DNA of 64,000 nt from Flavonifractor hominis (GTDB taxonomy: Bacteria > Bacillota > Clostridia > Oscillospirales > Oscillospiraceae), in NCBI RefSeq assembly GCF_040095835.1, contig NZ_JBBMFT010000002.1:62001-126000 (forward strand), written 5' to 3'. Each line of letters opens with the position of its first letter. Positions within the stretch are counted from its first letter, which is position 1. The notes beneath the pieces are model-generated. The model saw nothing but the letters and a program-made list of their open reading frames with translations, had not been told where the DNA came from and ran no database searches. Below are positions 16,126-24,837 of this stretch, piece after piece. A program made the position numbers and the translations under genes.

Positions 16126-17481
16126 TTAGAAGAACAGGCCCCAGACGAGGAAGCCGCCGCAAGCCACTACACCGGTGAAGATGGTCACGATCACCAGGTA
16201 GCCCATGATATTGCGGGCAGACAGTCCGGCAATACCCAGAGCGGGCAGCGCCCAGAAGGGCTGAATCATGTTGGTCCACTGGTCGCCCCAGGCAATGGCC
16301 ATGGCGGCCCGGCCATAGTCGATACCCATAGCCTCAGCGGCGGGCATGACAATGGGCGCCTGAACGGCCCACTGACCGCCGCCGGAGGGCACGAAGAAGT
16401 TGATGATACCGGCGGACAGGAAGGTGAGCATGGGGAAGGTCACATCGTTGGAGATGTGGACAAAGAAATCAGCAATGATGGAGGCCAGGGAGACGCCGGC
16501 GGCGTTCTGGGCCACCATCAGGCCCATGATGCCCGCATAGAAGGGGAACTGGAGCAGGATGCCGGCAGAGCTCTTGGCCGCGTCGGAGATGGCGTCCACA
16601 TAGCGGTAGAGGTCACCGTGCAGCAGGATACCCACGAACAGGAAGATCATGTTGACGATGTTCAGGTCCAGATTGAAGCCCTTCTGCGTGAAGTAATAGA
16701 TGATGTAGGCAAAGCCGAGAACCAGGGTGATGACCCACAGGATGCGGCTGTGCTCAATGCGCTCGGCCGGAGTGCTGATCTCATACTTCTTCTCGTCCTC
16801 TTCGGCCAGCAGGGCGGGATCCACAGCAATGGTATTCTGGGCTGTGGGGTGCATGGCGTAGTTGACCAGAGGCATGATCAGCAGGATCACCAGCACCATG
16901 CCCAGGTTAACGGGATGGAAGATGGTCTTGGCCACCGGAGCCTGGTAGACCACATCCAGAATGGTGCTGCCGTTGGCAATCTGCAGGGGAATGGAGCCGG
17001 ACAGGCCAGCGTGCCAGATCACGAAGCCGGAATAGGCCGAGGCAATCAGCAGAGGATAGTCCACATCCCGTACCCGGCGGGCCACCTCACGGGCCAGCAG
17101 CACACCGGCGATGAGGCCAAAGCCCCAGTTCAGCCAGCAGCAAATGGTGGAGACAAAGGTGGTTACCAGAATGGCGCTCTTGGGATCATGGGCCAGGGTA
17201 GCGATGGAGCGCAGAGCGCGCCTGCACGCTCTGGCCGAAGCCATGGCCGAACCCAGCACCAGCACCAGTGCCATCTGCATGGAGAAGGACAGCAGGCCCC
17301 AGAAGCCGTCGCCGCTGGCGCCCTTGCCGCCCCAGGCCCAGACCAGCTCCACAGGGTTCTGCTGGGTGCCCACCATGGCGGCAATGAAGACTACGATGGT
17401 CAGAATGATGGCAAACAGGAAGGGATCCGGCAGCCATCGGTTCATGATCTTAACGCAGCCGTTGGAAAAACGCTTGATCAT
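16126..17481 (-). CDS. AtoE/TIGR00366-type short-chain fatty acid transporter
   Basis: A 451-residue membrane protein with about 12 hydrophobic segments. LPDPFLFAIILTIVVF at the N-terminus, HAGLSGSIPL and the motif FFVPSGGGQWAVQAPIV are characteristic of the AtoE short-chain fatty acid permease family (TIGR00366). It probably moves butyrate, acetoacetate or similar acids across the membrane; the substrate is inferred from the family. GTTAGGAGGAAAGTT precedes ATG 17481, which is preferred over an earlier in-frame ATG at 17532. It is monocistronic, with its own terminator. Confidence 0.88.
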   Translation of the reverse strand: MIKRFSNGCVKIMNRWLPDPFLFAIILTIVVFIAAMVGTQQNPVELVWAWGGKGASGDGFWGLLSFSMQMALVLVLGSAMASARACRRALRSIATLAHDPKSAILVTTFVSTICCWLNWGFGLIAGVLLAREVARRVRDVDYPLLIASAYSGFVIWHAGLSGSIPLQIANGSTILDVVYQAPVAKTIFHPVNLGMVLVILLIMPLVNYAMHPTAQNTIAVDPALLAEEDEKKYEISTPAERIEHSRILWVITLVLGFAYIIYYFTQKGFNLDLNIVNMIFLFVGILLHGDLYRYVDAISDAAKSSAGILLQFPFYAGIMGLMVAQNAAGVSLASIIADFFVHISNDVTFPMLTFLSAGIINFFVPSGGGQWAVQAPIVMPAAEAMGIDYGRAAMAIAWGDQWTNMIQPFWALPALGIAGLSARNIMGYLVIVTIFTGVVACGGFLVWGLFF

Positions 17482-17600
17482 AACTTTCCTCCTAACACAA
17501 CACAACAAGATCCGACAGGCCACACCTCCCATCGGTCGCCCCCATTATATCGGCCTTTCCCCTTGATGTCAATCATTACCATTGAGTTTACTTTTGTGCA

Positions 17601-17637
17601 AAAAACTGGCGGCTGCACAACGCAACCGCCAGTTTTT
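17601..17637. terminator. Terminator of the rubrerythrin gene
   Basis: AAAAACTGGCGG (17601-17612) pairs with CCGCCAGTTTTT (17626-17637); the minus-strand product ends in a U-run just after the rubrerythrin stop. Confidence 0.88.
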
Positions 17638-17639
17638 CC

Positions 17640-18230
17640 TTAAAATAGTATTTCTTTTTCCCGGATAAAGTATCCCTGCGGACGGCGGCAGACCGGACAG
17701 ACCGCCGGTGCGCCCGCGCCCTCCACCACATGTCCGCAGTGCAAACAAATCCAGCGTTCCGGCTGATCCGACACAAACAGTCGCCCTTGCTCCAGCCATG
17801 TGGCAAACCGCCCGAACCGGTCGCCATGGGTCTTTTCCACTGCAGCGATGGCGCGGAAGGTATGGGCGATCTCAGGAAACTCTTCCTCTGCCGCTGTACG
17901 AGCAAAACCCGCATAGTCATGCTCCCACTCCTGGTATTCGTTGTGCTGCGCCGCCTGCAGATGGGGCAGAAGTTCCTGGTAGAGTTCGACAGGGTAACTG
18001 CCGTCCACCTTCAGACTCTGTCCGGATACCGGCTTGAGCAGGTTGTAAAAGACCCACGCATGGGCCTGCTCCTGGGATGCGGTAAAGGTAAACAGCTGCT
18101 CCAATACATACATCTGCTGCTGCCGCGCCAGATCGGCTGCAAAGGTATAGCGGTTTCGGGCCTGACTCTCTCCCGCAAAGGCCCGCATCAGGTTGAGCCG
18201 GGTCTGGCTGTCATGAAAATCCATCGTCAT
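17640..18230 (-). CDS. rbr: Rubrerythrin family protein
   Basis: A 196-residue protein with a ferritin-like diiron domain (about residues 10-150, with GESQARNRY near 20, EQAH at 54-57 and EKTH near 142) and a C-terminal rubredoxin-like knuckle (CLHCG..CPVC, residues 165-185). Rubrerythrins reduce hydrogen peroxide in anaerobes using rubredoxin or NADH oxidoreductases. Both modules are present at normal length. The start at 18230 has GGGAGGAG 5 bases upstream; an ATG two codons later is possible. It is monocistronic. Its presence fits a strict anaerobe. Confidence 0.9.
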   Translation of the reverse strand: MTMDFHDSQTRLNLMRAFAGESQARNRYTFAADLARQQQMYVLEQLFTFTASQEQAHAWVFYNLLKPVSGQSLKVDGSYPVELYQELLPHLQAAQHNEYQEWEHDYAGFARTAAEEEFPEIAHTFRAIAAVEKTHGDRFGRFATWLEQGRLFVSDQPERWICLHCGHVVEGAGAPAVCPVCRRPQGYFIREKEILF

Positions 18231-18307
18231 AAGCTCCTCCCTGGTATATTTTGGACACAGAAAGGATACCCGCTCCGCCCCGGCTTCATACCATCCGGAC
18301 AAAAATA

Positions 18308-18336
18308 CCCCCGGAGCTTTTTCTCAGCTCCGGGGG
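18308..18336 (-). terminator. Terminator of icd
   Basis: CCCCCGGAGCT (18308-18318) pairs with AGCTCCGGGGG (18326-18336); on the minus strand it is followed by TATTTTTG. Confidence 0.88.
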
Positions 18337-18351
18337 CATTGGTCAGACTGC

Positions 18352-19560
18352 TCAGGCCTCCAACCGGGCACGGATGGCGCGGAGGAATTCCAAGGAGTTG
18401 ACACCCTTAGCGGGAGTCTCTCCTTCCCACAGGCCCACCAGGTCCTTGGTCATCACGCCGGACTCGATGGTGGCGATGGTAGCCGCCTCCAGCTTGTCGG
18501 CAAAGGCGGACAGTTCGGCGATACCGTCCAGCTCACCCCGCTTGCGCAGTGCGCCCGTCCAGGCAAAGAGGGTCGCCACCGGGTTGGTGGAGGTCTCCTC
18601 CCCCTTCAGGTACTTGTAGTAGTGACGGGTAACGGTGCCGTGGGCGGCCTCGTACTCATATTTACCGTCAGGAGAAACCAGGACGGAAGTCATCATGGCC
18701 AGAGAGCCAAAGGCGGTGGAGACCATGTCGCTCATCACATCGCCGTCGTAGTTCTTACAGGCCCAGATAAATCCACCCTGGGAACGAATGACCCGCGCCA
18801 CCGCATCGTCGATGAGGGTATAGAAGTACTCGATGCCCAGCGCATCGAACTGGGCCTTGTACTCCGCGTCAAAGATCTCCTGGAAGATATCCTTAAAGGT
18901 GTGGTCGTACTGCTTGGAGATGGTGTCCTTGGTGGCAAACCACAGGTCCTGCTTGGTGTCGATGGCATATTGGAAGCAGGAGCGGGCGAAGGAGCGGATC
19001 GAGCTGTCCTTATTGTACTGTCCCTGGAGCACGCCGCCGCACTCAAAGTCATAGACGGTCTGACGGAACTGCTCGGTCCCGTCGGCAGCAGTAAACACCA
19101 GCTCAGCCTTACCGGGGCCGGGCACCCGGTATTCCGTTCCTTTATACACATCGCCGTAGGCGTGACGGGCGATGGTGATGGGCTTCTTCCAGGTCTTGAC
19201 CACCGGGGAGATGCCCTTGACCATGATGGGAGCGCGGAACACCGTGCCATCCAGAATGGCGCGGATGGTACCGTTGGGGGACTTCCACATCTGGGAAAGC
19301 TTGTACTCCTCCACCCGCTGGGCATTGGGGGTAATGGTGGCGCACTTGACGGCCACACCGTACTTTTTGGTGGCCTCGGCCGAGTCCACCGTCACCTGGT
19401 CGCCGGTCTTTTCCCGCTCGGGCAGACCCAGATCGTAGTACTCGGTCTTCAGGTCGATGTAGGGCAGCAGCAGCTCATCCTTGATCTGCTTCCACAGCAC
19501 ACGGGTCATCTCATCCCCGTCCATCTCCACCAGCGGGGTCGTCATCCGAATTTTTTCCAT
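18352..19560 (-). CDS. icd: NADP-dependent isocitrate dehydrogenase
   Basis: A 402-residue enzyme of the eukaryote-like IDH subfamily: MTTPLVEMDGDEMTRVLW at the N-terminus, the substrate loop SPNGTIRAILDGTVFRAPI, YDGDVMSDMV (metal-binding aspartates) and the AAHGTVTRHYYKY NADP-binding motif. It oxidises isocitrate to 2-oxoglutarate, giving NADPH and a precursor for glutamate. Length is normal. AAGGAGGAG precedes the ATG and a canonical promoter lies 42 bases upstream. The gene is alone, not linked to citrate synthase or aconitase in this window. Confidence 0.96.
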   Translation of the reverse strand: MEKIRMTTPLVEMDGDEMTRVLWKQIKDELLLPYIDLKTEYYDLGLPEREKTGDQVTVDSAEATKKYGVAVKCATITPNAQRVEEYKLSQMWKSPNGTIRAILDGTVFRAPIMVKGISPVVKTWKKPITIARHAYGDVYKGTEYRVPGPGKAELVFTAADGTEQFRQTVYDFECGGVLQGQYNKDSSIRSFARSCFQYAIDTKQDLWFATKDTISKQYDHTFKDIFQEIFDAEYKAQFDALGIEYFYTLIDDAVARVIRSQGGFIWACKNYDGDVMSDMVSTAFGSLAMMTSVLVSPDGKYEYEAAHGTVTRHYYKYLKGEETSTNPVATLFAWTGALRKRGELDGIAELSAFADKLEAATIATIESGVMTKDLVGLWEGETPAKGVNSLEFLRAIRARLEA

Positions 19561-19601
19561 AGTCTCCTCCTTGGGTCTGTTTCCGCGATTTACTGAGCCA
19601 A

Positions 19602-19630
19602 ATTATACCCCCCTCATGAAAAAAAGGCAA
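19602..19630 (-). promoter_or_regulatory. icd promoter
   Basis: On the minus strand: -35 TTGCCT (19630-19625), 17-base spacer, -10 TATAAT (19607-19602). Confidence 0.8.
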
Positions 19631-19652
19631 GGGATTCCGTCTGTTTTGCCAC

Positions 19653-19681
19653 TTGTCCAGCTTTCCCATTCGCGCTATACT
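19653..19681 (+). promoter_or_regulatory. Promoter of the MATE exporter gene
   Basis: -35 TTGTCC (19653-19658), 17-base spacer, -10 TATACT (19676-19681), 37 bases before the GTG start. Confidence 0.75.
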
Positions 19682-19718
19682 GTAAAATCGACGTGATAAA
19701 AAAGGAAAGAGGATCGCC

Positions 19719-21035
19719 GTGTTCAGCAATCAAGCTCTGAAAAAGCTCATCATCCCGTTGGTGATCGAGCAGTTTCTCTCCGTCATGGTGGGTATGGCCG
19801 ACATCATGATGGTCTCCTCCGCAGGTGAGGCCGCAGTCTCCAGTGTGGCGCTGGTAGACCTGATCAACGTACTGATCATCAATATCTTTGCCGCCCTGGC
19901 CACCGGCGGCGCCGTAGTGTGCGCACAGGCCATCGGCGCCCAGGATCTGGACCGGGCCAACCGGACAGCCAACCAGCTCATGTACATCGTCACCGGCATC
20001 GCGCTGATCATCATGACCCTGGTTTTGCTCTTCAAGGCAGGGCTACTTGGCGTGCTGTTTGGTCAGGTAGAGCCGGCCGTCATGGAGGGGGCCATCACCT
20101 ACTTTGTCATCTCTGCCCTCTCCTATCCCTTCATTGCCCTGTACAACGGCTGTGCCGCCCTGCTGCGGGCCATGGGCAACTCCAGGGCCTCCATGTATGT
20201 CTCGGCCTGGATGAATGGACAGAACATTGTGGGCAACGCCATCTTTGTGTTTGTCTTCCACCAGGGCGTGGCCGGCGTGGCCTTTTCCTCCCTACTCTCC
20301 CGCATTGTGGCAGCCATCATCATGATGGTGCTGATGCACAGCCATCACAATCCCGTTCGGATCAACCATCTGCTCCGTTTCCGCTTCGAGCCCGCGGTCA
20401 TGGGCCAAATCCTGCGCATCGGTGTGCCCAACAGCCTGGAAAACAGCTTCTTTCAGCTGGGCCGGGTCCTGTTGGTGAGTATGATCTCCACCTTCGGCAC
20501 CGCCCAGACCGCAGCCAATGCCGTAGCCAACAACATCGACGGCTTCGGCGTTATCCCCGGGCAGGCTCTGGGTCTGGCCCTCATCACCGTGGTTGGCCAG
20601 TGCGTGGGCGCCGAGGAATGGACACAGGTGCGGCAATACACCAAGCGCCTGCTCAAGATCGCCTATCTGTGCACCTGGGGGCTCAACGCGGTGCTGCTGC
20701 TGTGCCTGCCCCTGATCCTGATGCTCTACCAGCTCTCGCCGGAGACGCAGCGCTACGCCTTCCTGCTTATCTGGATCCACAACGGCTGCGCCATGCTGCT
20801 TTGGCCCCTTTCCTTCACCCTTCCCAACGCTCTGCGGGCCACCGGAGATGTGCGGGTACCCATGGTCATCTCCATTGTCTCCATGGTGGCTGTGCGCCTG
20901 GTGGGCAGCTATCTGCTGGGCGTAGTGTTTCAGTGGGGCGTGCTTGGCGTGTGGACAGCCATGGTGGGCGACTGGGTGGTGCGCTCGGTCTGCTTCGTAC
21001 TGCGCACCCGGCGCATGTTCCGCCGCTGCTGCTGA
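19719..21035 (+). CDS. MATE family efflux transporter
   Basis: A 438-residue protein with 12 hydrophobic segments in two repeats, including LIIPLVIEQFLSVMVGMADIMMVS at the start, typical of MatE domains. These transporters exchange cations (Na+ or H+) for drugs or metabolites. The second half shows the repeat motif GVPNSLENSFFQLGRV. The start is GTG 19719, with GAGG upstream and a promoter at 19653-19681. The gene is monocistronic and ends in a very strong terminator. The substrate is unknown. Confidence 0.93.
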   Translation: MFSNQALKKLIIPLVIEQFLSVMVGMADIMMVSSAGEAAVSSVALVDLINVLIINIFAALATGGAVVCAQAIGAQDLDRANRTANQLMYIVTGIALIIMTLVLLFKAGLLGVLFGQVEPAVMEGAITYFVISALSYPFIALYNGCAALLRAMGNSRASMYVSAWMNGQNIVGNAIFVFVFHQGVAGVAFSSLLSRIVAAIIMMVLMHSHHNPVRINHLLRFRFEPAVMGQILRIGVPNSLENSFFQLGRVLLVSMISTFGTAQTAANAVANNIDGFGVIPGQALGLALITVVGQCVGAEEWTQVRQYTKRLLKIAYLCTWGLNAVLLLCLPLILMLYQLSPETQRYAFLLIWIHNGCAMLLWPLSFTLPNALRATGDVRVPMVISIVSMVAVRLVGSYLLGVVFQWGVLGVWTAMVGDWVVRSVCFVLRTRRMFRRCC

Positions 21036-21036
21036 A

Positions 21037-21080
21037 CAAAACGCCGGGGCGGTTCCCAAGGGAACCGCCCCGGCGTTTTG
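21037..21080. terminator. Very strong bidirectional terminator
   Basis: A 21-bp perfect stem (21037-21057 with 21060-21080) with a short AA-centred loop and flanking A and T runs. It closes the convergent MATE and yeiH-like genes. Confidence 0.93.
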
Positions 21081-21082
21081 TT

Positions 21083-22111
21083 TTACCAGATACCCAGCAC
21101 GTGCTGCATACCCAGGCTCACCAGTGCAATGGCGACCCAGCAGCAAAAACCCATGAAAATGGGCTTACCGCCGGTACGCACCAGCTTGACCAGATCGGTA
21201 TTCAACCCGATGGCTGCCATGGCCATGACAATAAAGAACTTGCTCAATTCTTTGAAGGGGGAGAATGCGGCCGACGGCACACCGCCCAAAGTAGCTACCG
21301 TGGTAATGACCGACGCCAGAACAAAAAACAGGATAAAGAAGGGGAAGACCTTCTTCAGACTGAAGCTGCTGGCCTGCTCCCCGCCGGCCCGCTTGGCCTG
21401 AGCCGTGCGCCAGAGCGCCAGCACCAGGGTAATGGGGATGATGGCCAATGTCCGGGTAAGCTTGACGATCGTAGCGGTATCCAGGGTGTTGGCCCCGGGA
21501 TGCATACCGTCCCAGGCAGCGGCCGCCGCCGTCACCGAGGAGGTATCGTTCACAGCCGTACCGGCAAAGAGGCCAAAGCCCTCGTTGCTCAGCCCCAGCA
21601 CTCCGCCCAGTGTGGGGAAGATCAGTGCCGCGGCCACATTGAACAGAAAGATCACCGAGATGGACTGGGCAATCTCCTCATCATCCGCGCCGATAACAGG
21701 TGCAGTAGCCGCAATGGCCGAGCCGCCGCAGATCGAGGAACCCACACCCACCAGGGTGGAGATGTTGGAGGGCACCTTCATGGCCTTATGCAGCAGGAAG
21801 GAGACCACCAAAGAGGTGGTAATTGTGGAGAGAATGATCGGCAGAGACTGTGCCCCCACCTTAGCAATCTCTGACAGATTCAGGCCGAAGCCCAGCAGGA
21901 TAACCGCATACTGGAGGATTTTTTTGGAGGTATAGGTAATGCCAGCCTGGGTCCGGTCCTTATTCCGGTAGAACAGGGTGATGATCATACCTGCCAGGAT
22001 GGCAAAAACCGGCCCCCCTACCACGGGCAGAGCCTTACCAAGCAGCCAGCAGGGAATGGCAATCACCAGGCATAGCAAAAGTCCCAGGCTGCGTTCGCGC
22101 CACAATTTCAC
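21083..22111 (-). CDS. yeiH: YeiH/UPF0324 family putative sulfate exporter
   Basis: A 342-residue membrane protein with about 10 hydrophobic segments. LLGFGLNLSEIAKVG, VGVGSSICGGSAIAA and the motif AGTAVNDTSSVTAAAAAW are diagnostic of the YeiH family. Members are thought to export sulfate or sulfite, or related sulfonate-derived anions. The start is a GTG at 22111 with AGAGGAATT upstream. It is transcribed divergently from a LysR regulator, the arrangement seen for yeiH/yeiE in other bacteria, and a LysR box lies between them. Specificity is inferred from the family. Confidence 0.9.
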   Translation of the reverse strand: MKLWRERSLGLLLCLVIAIPCWLLGKALPVVGGPVFAILAGMIITLFYRNKDRTQAGITYTSKKILQYAVILLGFGLNLSEIAKVGAQSLPIILSTITTSLVVSFLLHKAMKVPSNISTLVGVGSSICGGSAIAATAPVIGADDEEIAQSISVIFLFNVAAALIFPTLGGVLGLSNEGFGLFAGTAVNDTSSVTAAAAAWDGMHPGANTLDTATIVKLTRTLAIIPITLVLALWRTAQAKRAGGEQASSFSLKKVFPFFILFFVLASVITTVATLGGVPSAAFSPFKELSKFFIVMAMAAIGLNTDLVKLVRTGGKPIFMGFCCWVAIALVSLGMQHVLGIW

Positions 22112-22147
22112 ACATAATTCCTCTCTTTCTCTTTATCGGTGAGTACC

Positions 22148-22176
22148 AGTATACTGCGGAAAAAGCATCATGTAAA
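22148..22176 (-). promoter_or_regulatory. yeiH promoter
   Basis: On the minus strand: -35 TTTACA (22176-22171), 17-base spacer, -10 TATACT (22153-22148). Confidence 0.7.
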
Positions 22177-22197
22177 ATTATCCTTCTTTATTTTGCC

Positions 22198-22212
22198 ATA
22201 ACAATATGTTAT
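22198..22212. promoter_or_regulatory. LysR-type operator
   Basis: ATAAC-N5-GTTAT is the CysB/YeiE-like LysR box with T-N11-A symmetry. It is centred about 64 bases upstream of the inferred yeiH start point, the usual recognition position for LysR activation of the divergent gene. Confidence 0.7.
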
Positions 22213-22235
22213 TCTTTTCTCCAGGAGGGAGTGCT

Positions 22236-23111
22236 ATGCTGGATTTTCGGATTGAAACCTTTCTGACCGTATGTCAGACCATGAATTTTACCCGGGCGGC
22301 TGAACTGCTGCACATTACCCAGCCCGCCGTCTCCCAGCACATTCACACGCTGGAGGCCCAGTTTGGAGCCAAATTGTTTGCCTACGCAGGCAAGCAGCTG
22401 ACTCTGACACCTGCCGGACACCTGGTACTCCAGACCGCCACCACCATGCGCCACGACGTCCACCGCCTGCAGGAGCTGCTGCGCCAACAAAACGCCCGGC
22501 GGCGGCTGTGCTTTGGGGTGACGCTGACCATTGGGGAATATGTGATGCCGGAGCCTCTCATCCGTCTGCTCCAGCAGGAGCCTGACACCCAGATCCGTAT
22601 GCATGTGGCCAACACCGCCGATTTGCTCCATCTGCTGGATGAGGGGGACATTGACTTTGCCATAGTGGAAGGTTTTTTCCCCCAGCAGGAGTATGACAGT
22701 CTGCCCTACCGTACGGAACGCTATGTGGCGGTGTGCGCCCCCAATTATCCCTTTGCGACTCCGCCCCGCTGTTTGGAGGATCTGCTGGGGGAACGTCTGC
22801 TCACCCGAGAACCGGGCTCAGGCACCCGCGAAGTGCTGGAGCGAGTCCTGCACGAACACAACCGGACCGTGGATGACTTTCGTGCCCTCACCGAGCTGGG
22901 CAACCTGGACGCCATCAAATCCCTGGCCTGTGCCGGACTTGGGATTGCCTTTTTCTATGAACCGGCGGTACGGGCCGAACTGGCGGCAGGCAAGCTGCGG
23001 GAACTAACACTGGAGGGCGGAGACATGACACACGACTTTACCTTCCTTTGGCGGCGCGGCAGTGTATTTGCCGACTGGTATCGCACAATCTTTTTCCATC
23101 TGCTCGCATGA
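22236..23111 (+). CDS. LysR-family regulator divergent from yeiH
   Basis: A 291-residue LysR protein: an N-terminal winged helix (FLTVCQTMNFTRAAELLHITQPAVSQHI, residues 8-35) and a C-terminal periplasmic-binding-like effector domain (about 90-291; GEYVMPEPLIRLL, and the EPGSGTREVLE motif typical of the CysB/YeiE branch). ATG 22236 follows GGAGGGAG. It likely controls yeiH across the 124-base shared region, responding to a sulfur-containing anion. It is followed by asnA, which has its own promoter. Confidence 0.92.
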   Translation: MLDFRIETFLTVCQTMNFTRAAELLHITQPAVSQHIHTLEAQFGAKLFAYAGKQLTLTPAGHLVLQTATTMRHDVHRLQELLRQQNARRRLCFGVTLTIGEYVMPEPLIRLLQQEPDTQIRMHVANTADLLHLLDEGDIDFAIVEGFFPQQEYDSLPYRTERYVAVCAPNYPFATPPRCLEDLLGERLLTREPGSGTREVLERVLHEHNRTVDDFRALTELGNLDAIKSLACAGLGIAFFYEPAVRAELAAGKLRELTLEGGDMTHDFTFLWRRGSVFADWYRTIFFHLLA

Positions 23112-23117
23112 GTCCCC

Positions 23118-23146
23118 TTGCTCCATCTGTACTTTTATTGTATAAT
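23118..23146 (+). promoter_or_regulatory. asnA promoter
   Basis: -35 TTGCTC (23118-23123), 17-base spacer, perfect -10 TATAAT (23141-23146), 46 bases before asnA. Confidence 0.82.
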
Positions 23147-23192
23147 GTGATGCAGTATATCCATCCCTCTGATGATAAAGGAGCGTCCTGCT

Positions 23193-24206
23193 ATGCTGCA
23201 AACTGTGATCCCCCAGGGGTACGCCCCCTGTCTCAACCTGTATGATACACAAAAAGCCATTGGCCTTTTAAAGCGCCTGTTTGAAGATACCCTGGGCGGT
23301 GCTCTGCACCTGCGCCGGGTGTCCGCTCCCCTGTTTGTGGAGGCCTCCACCGGTCTGAATGATGACCTCAACGGCGTAGAGCGGGCCGTTTCCTTTGATA
23401 TTCCCGATGCCGGACGGGATGCACAGGTCGTCCATTCCCTGGCTAAGTGGAAGCGCATGGCCCTCTACCGCTATCAGTTCTCCGTGGGCGAAGGGCTTTA
23501 CACCGACATGAACGCCATTCGTCGGGACGAGGAGCTGGACAACCTCCACTCGGTCTATGTGGACCAGTGGGACTGGGAAAAGGTCATCGCCCCTCGTGAC
23601 CGGACGGTGGAATACCTCCAATCTACAGTCTCCACCATCGTCTCCGCCATGGCGGAGACTCAGCACACCCTGCGCTCGGTCTTCCCCCAGCTCACCGCCC
23701 TGCCCCTGCTGGAGACTGAGGTCTCCTTCGTCACCGCTCAGCAGTTGGAAGACCGCTGGCCTGAGCTGAGCCCCAAGGAGCGGGAGGATGCCTGGGTCAA
23801 GGACCACCCCACTACCTTTCTCATGGGAATCGGCGGGGCTCTGAAGTCAGGTAAACCTCATGACGGCCGCGCTCCCGACTACGACGACTGGACCCTCAAC
23901 GGCGACATTCTGGTGTGGAATCCCGTACTGGAGCGTGCTTTTGAGGTTTCCTCCATGGGCATCCGGGTAGATCCCGCCGCACTGGACCGCCAGCTCACCG
24001 TTTCCGGTTGTGATGACCGGCGGACACTGCCCTTCCATAAGATGCTGCTGGAGGGCAAACTGCCCCTCACCATCGGCGGCGGTATTGGCCAATCCCGACT
24101 GTGCATGCTTCTGCTGGGCAAGGCCCACATTGGCGAGGTACAGGCCAGTGTTTGGGATGAACAGACCATTCAGGCCTGCCGCGATGCTGGAGTCATTCTG
24201 CTGTAA
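23193..24206 (+). CDS. asnA: Aspartate--ammonia ligase
   Basis: A 337-residue ammonia-dependent asparagine synthetase. VERAVSFDI, AQVVHSLAKWKRMAL, GLYTDMNAIRRDE and YVDQWDWEKVI are AsnA signatures, and GGGIGQSRLCMLLL is the class II aminoacyl-tRNA-synthetase-like motif 3. The enzyme makes asparagine from aspartate, ammonia and ATP. ATG 23193 has AAAGGAG 9 bases upstream; an ATG seven codons earlier lies in the ribosome site. It is monocistronic, with a promoter at 23118-23146 and a terminator at 24209-24246. Confidence 0.97.
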   Translation: MLQTVIPQGYAPCLNLYDTQKAIGLLKRLFEDTLGGALHLRRVSAPLFVEASTGLNDDLNGVERAVSFDIPDAGRDAQVVHSLAKWKRMALYRYQFSVGEGLYTDMNAIRRDEELDNLHSVYVDQWDWEKVIAPRDRTVEYLQSTVSTIVSAMAETQHTLRSVFPQLTALPLLETEVSFVTAQQLEDRWPELSPKEREDAWVKDHPTTFLMGIGGALKSGKPHDGRAPDYDDWTLNGDILVWNPVLERAFEVSSMGIRVDPAALDRQLTVSGCDDRRTLPFHKMLLEGKLPLTIGGGIGQSRLCMLLLGKAHIGEVQASVWDEQTIQACRDAGVILL

Positions 24207-24208
24207 AC

Positions 24209-24246
24209 AAAGCCGCCATGTCCCGTAGACGGGACATGGCGGCTTT
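24209..24246. terminator. Terminator shared by asnA and dpaB
   Basis: A 16-bp stem (AAAGCCGCCATGTCCC at 24209-24224 with its complement at 24231-24246), a 6-base loop and TTTT on the plus strand. Confidence 0.9.
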
Positions 24247-24250
24247 TCTG

Positions 24251-24835
24251 TCAAAACGCCGGCCCCAACAGCAGGGGCTGCAGCTGCTCCCCCCGCAGGG
24301 CTGCCTCAATGGCTGCAGGTACCAGGGAAAATTCCGCCACAAGGGAAGTAGGCTTCTCCACCGGGTCATCCTGACGGAAGGGCACAAAATAGACATTTTT
24401 TTTATCCAGCAAACGGCCTATGTTCTGGGCCGAGGCGGCCAGCCCATCATTGGTGGCCGGGCAGAGCACCAGCGGCCGGCCATTGCGCAGGTGGGCCTTG
24501 GCAGCCATCGTAACCGTGCTGTCGGTCACGCCCCAAGCCAACTTTGCCATGGTATTCCCCGTGCAGGGGCAGATTACCAACACATCCAGCAGCTGTTTAG
24601 GCCCGATGGGCTCCGCCTTGGCAATGGAGTCAATCACCCGTCGGCCGCAGATACGCTCCATTTCCCGCATAAAATCATGAGCCGCCCCGAAACGGGTATC
24701 GGTGGCAGCGCTGCGCTCGGATACAATGGGAAATACCTGTTCATATCGCTCCCGGACCTGTTCCAGTGCCGCCATGGCCTTCCCATACGTACAGAAGGAT
24801 CCGCAAAATGCAAATCCCACCCGGATCTGTTCCAT
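24251..24835 (-). CDS. dpaB: Dipicolinate synthase subunit B
   Basis: A 194-residue flavoprotein-like subunit: IRVGFAFCGSFCTYGKAM at the N-terminus, the VICPCTGNTMAKLAWG motif and NVYFVPFRQDDPVEKPTSLVAEF at the C-terminus are typical of SpoVFB/DpaB. With DpaA it converts dihydroxy-tetrahydrodipicolinate to dipicolinic acid in the mother cell for spore heat resistance. ATG 24835 is preferred; a GTG two codons earlier is possible. The gene is intact, but the partner dpaA just upstream survives only as a 3' fragment, so the enzyme cannot be made from this locus alone. Its presence marks a sporulating lineage, at least ancestrally. Confidence 0.93.
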   Translation of the reverse strand: MEQIRVGFAFCGSFCTYGKAMAALEQVRERYEQVFPIVSERSAATDTRFGAAHDFMREMERICGRRVIDSIAKAEPIGPKQLLDVLVICPCTGNTMAKLAWGVTDSTVTMAAKAHLRNGRPLVLCPATNDGLAASAQNIGRLLDKKNVYFVPFRQDDPVEKPTSLVAEFSLVPAAIEAALRGEQLQPLLLGPAF

Positions 24836-24837
24836 AT

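Noticed and set aside
19919..21874. 651-codon plus-strand frame overlapping the MATE and yeiH-like genes
   Set aside because: It is out of frame with the MATE gene, crosses a very strong terminator and is rich in Gly/Ala/Arg/His repeats typical of a wrong reading frame.
24251..24835. Phosphopantothenoylcysteine decarboxylase (Dfp/CoaBC) for the flavoprotein gene
   Set aside because: The sequence motifs and the adjacent dpaA remnant identify dipicolinate synthase subunit B.
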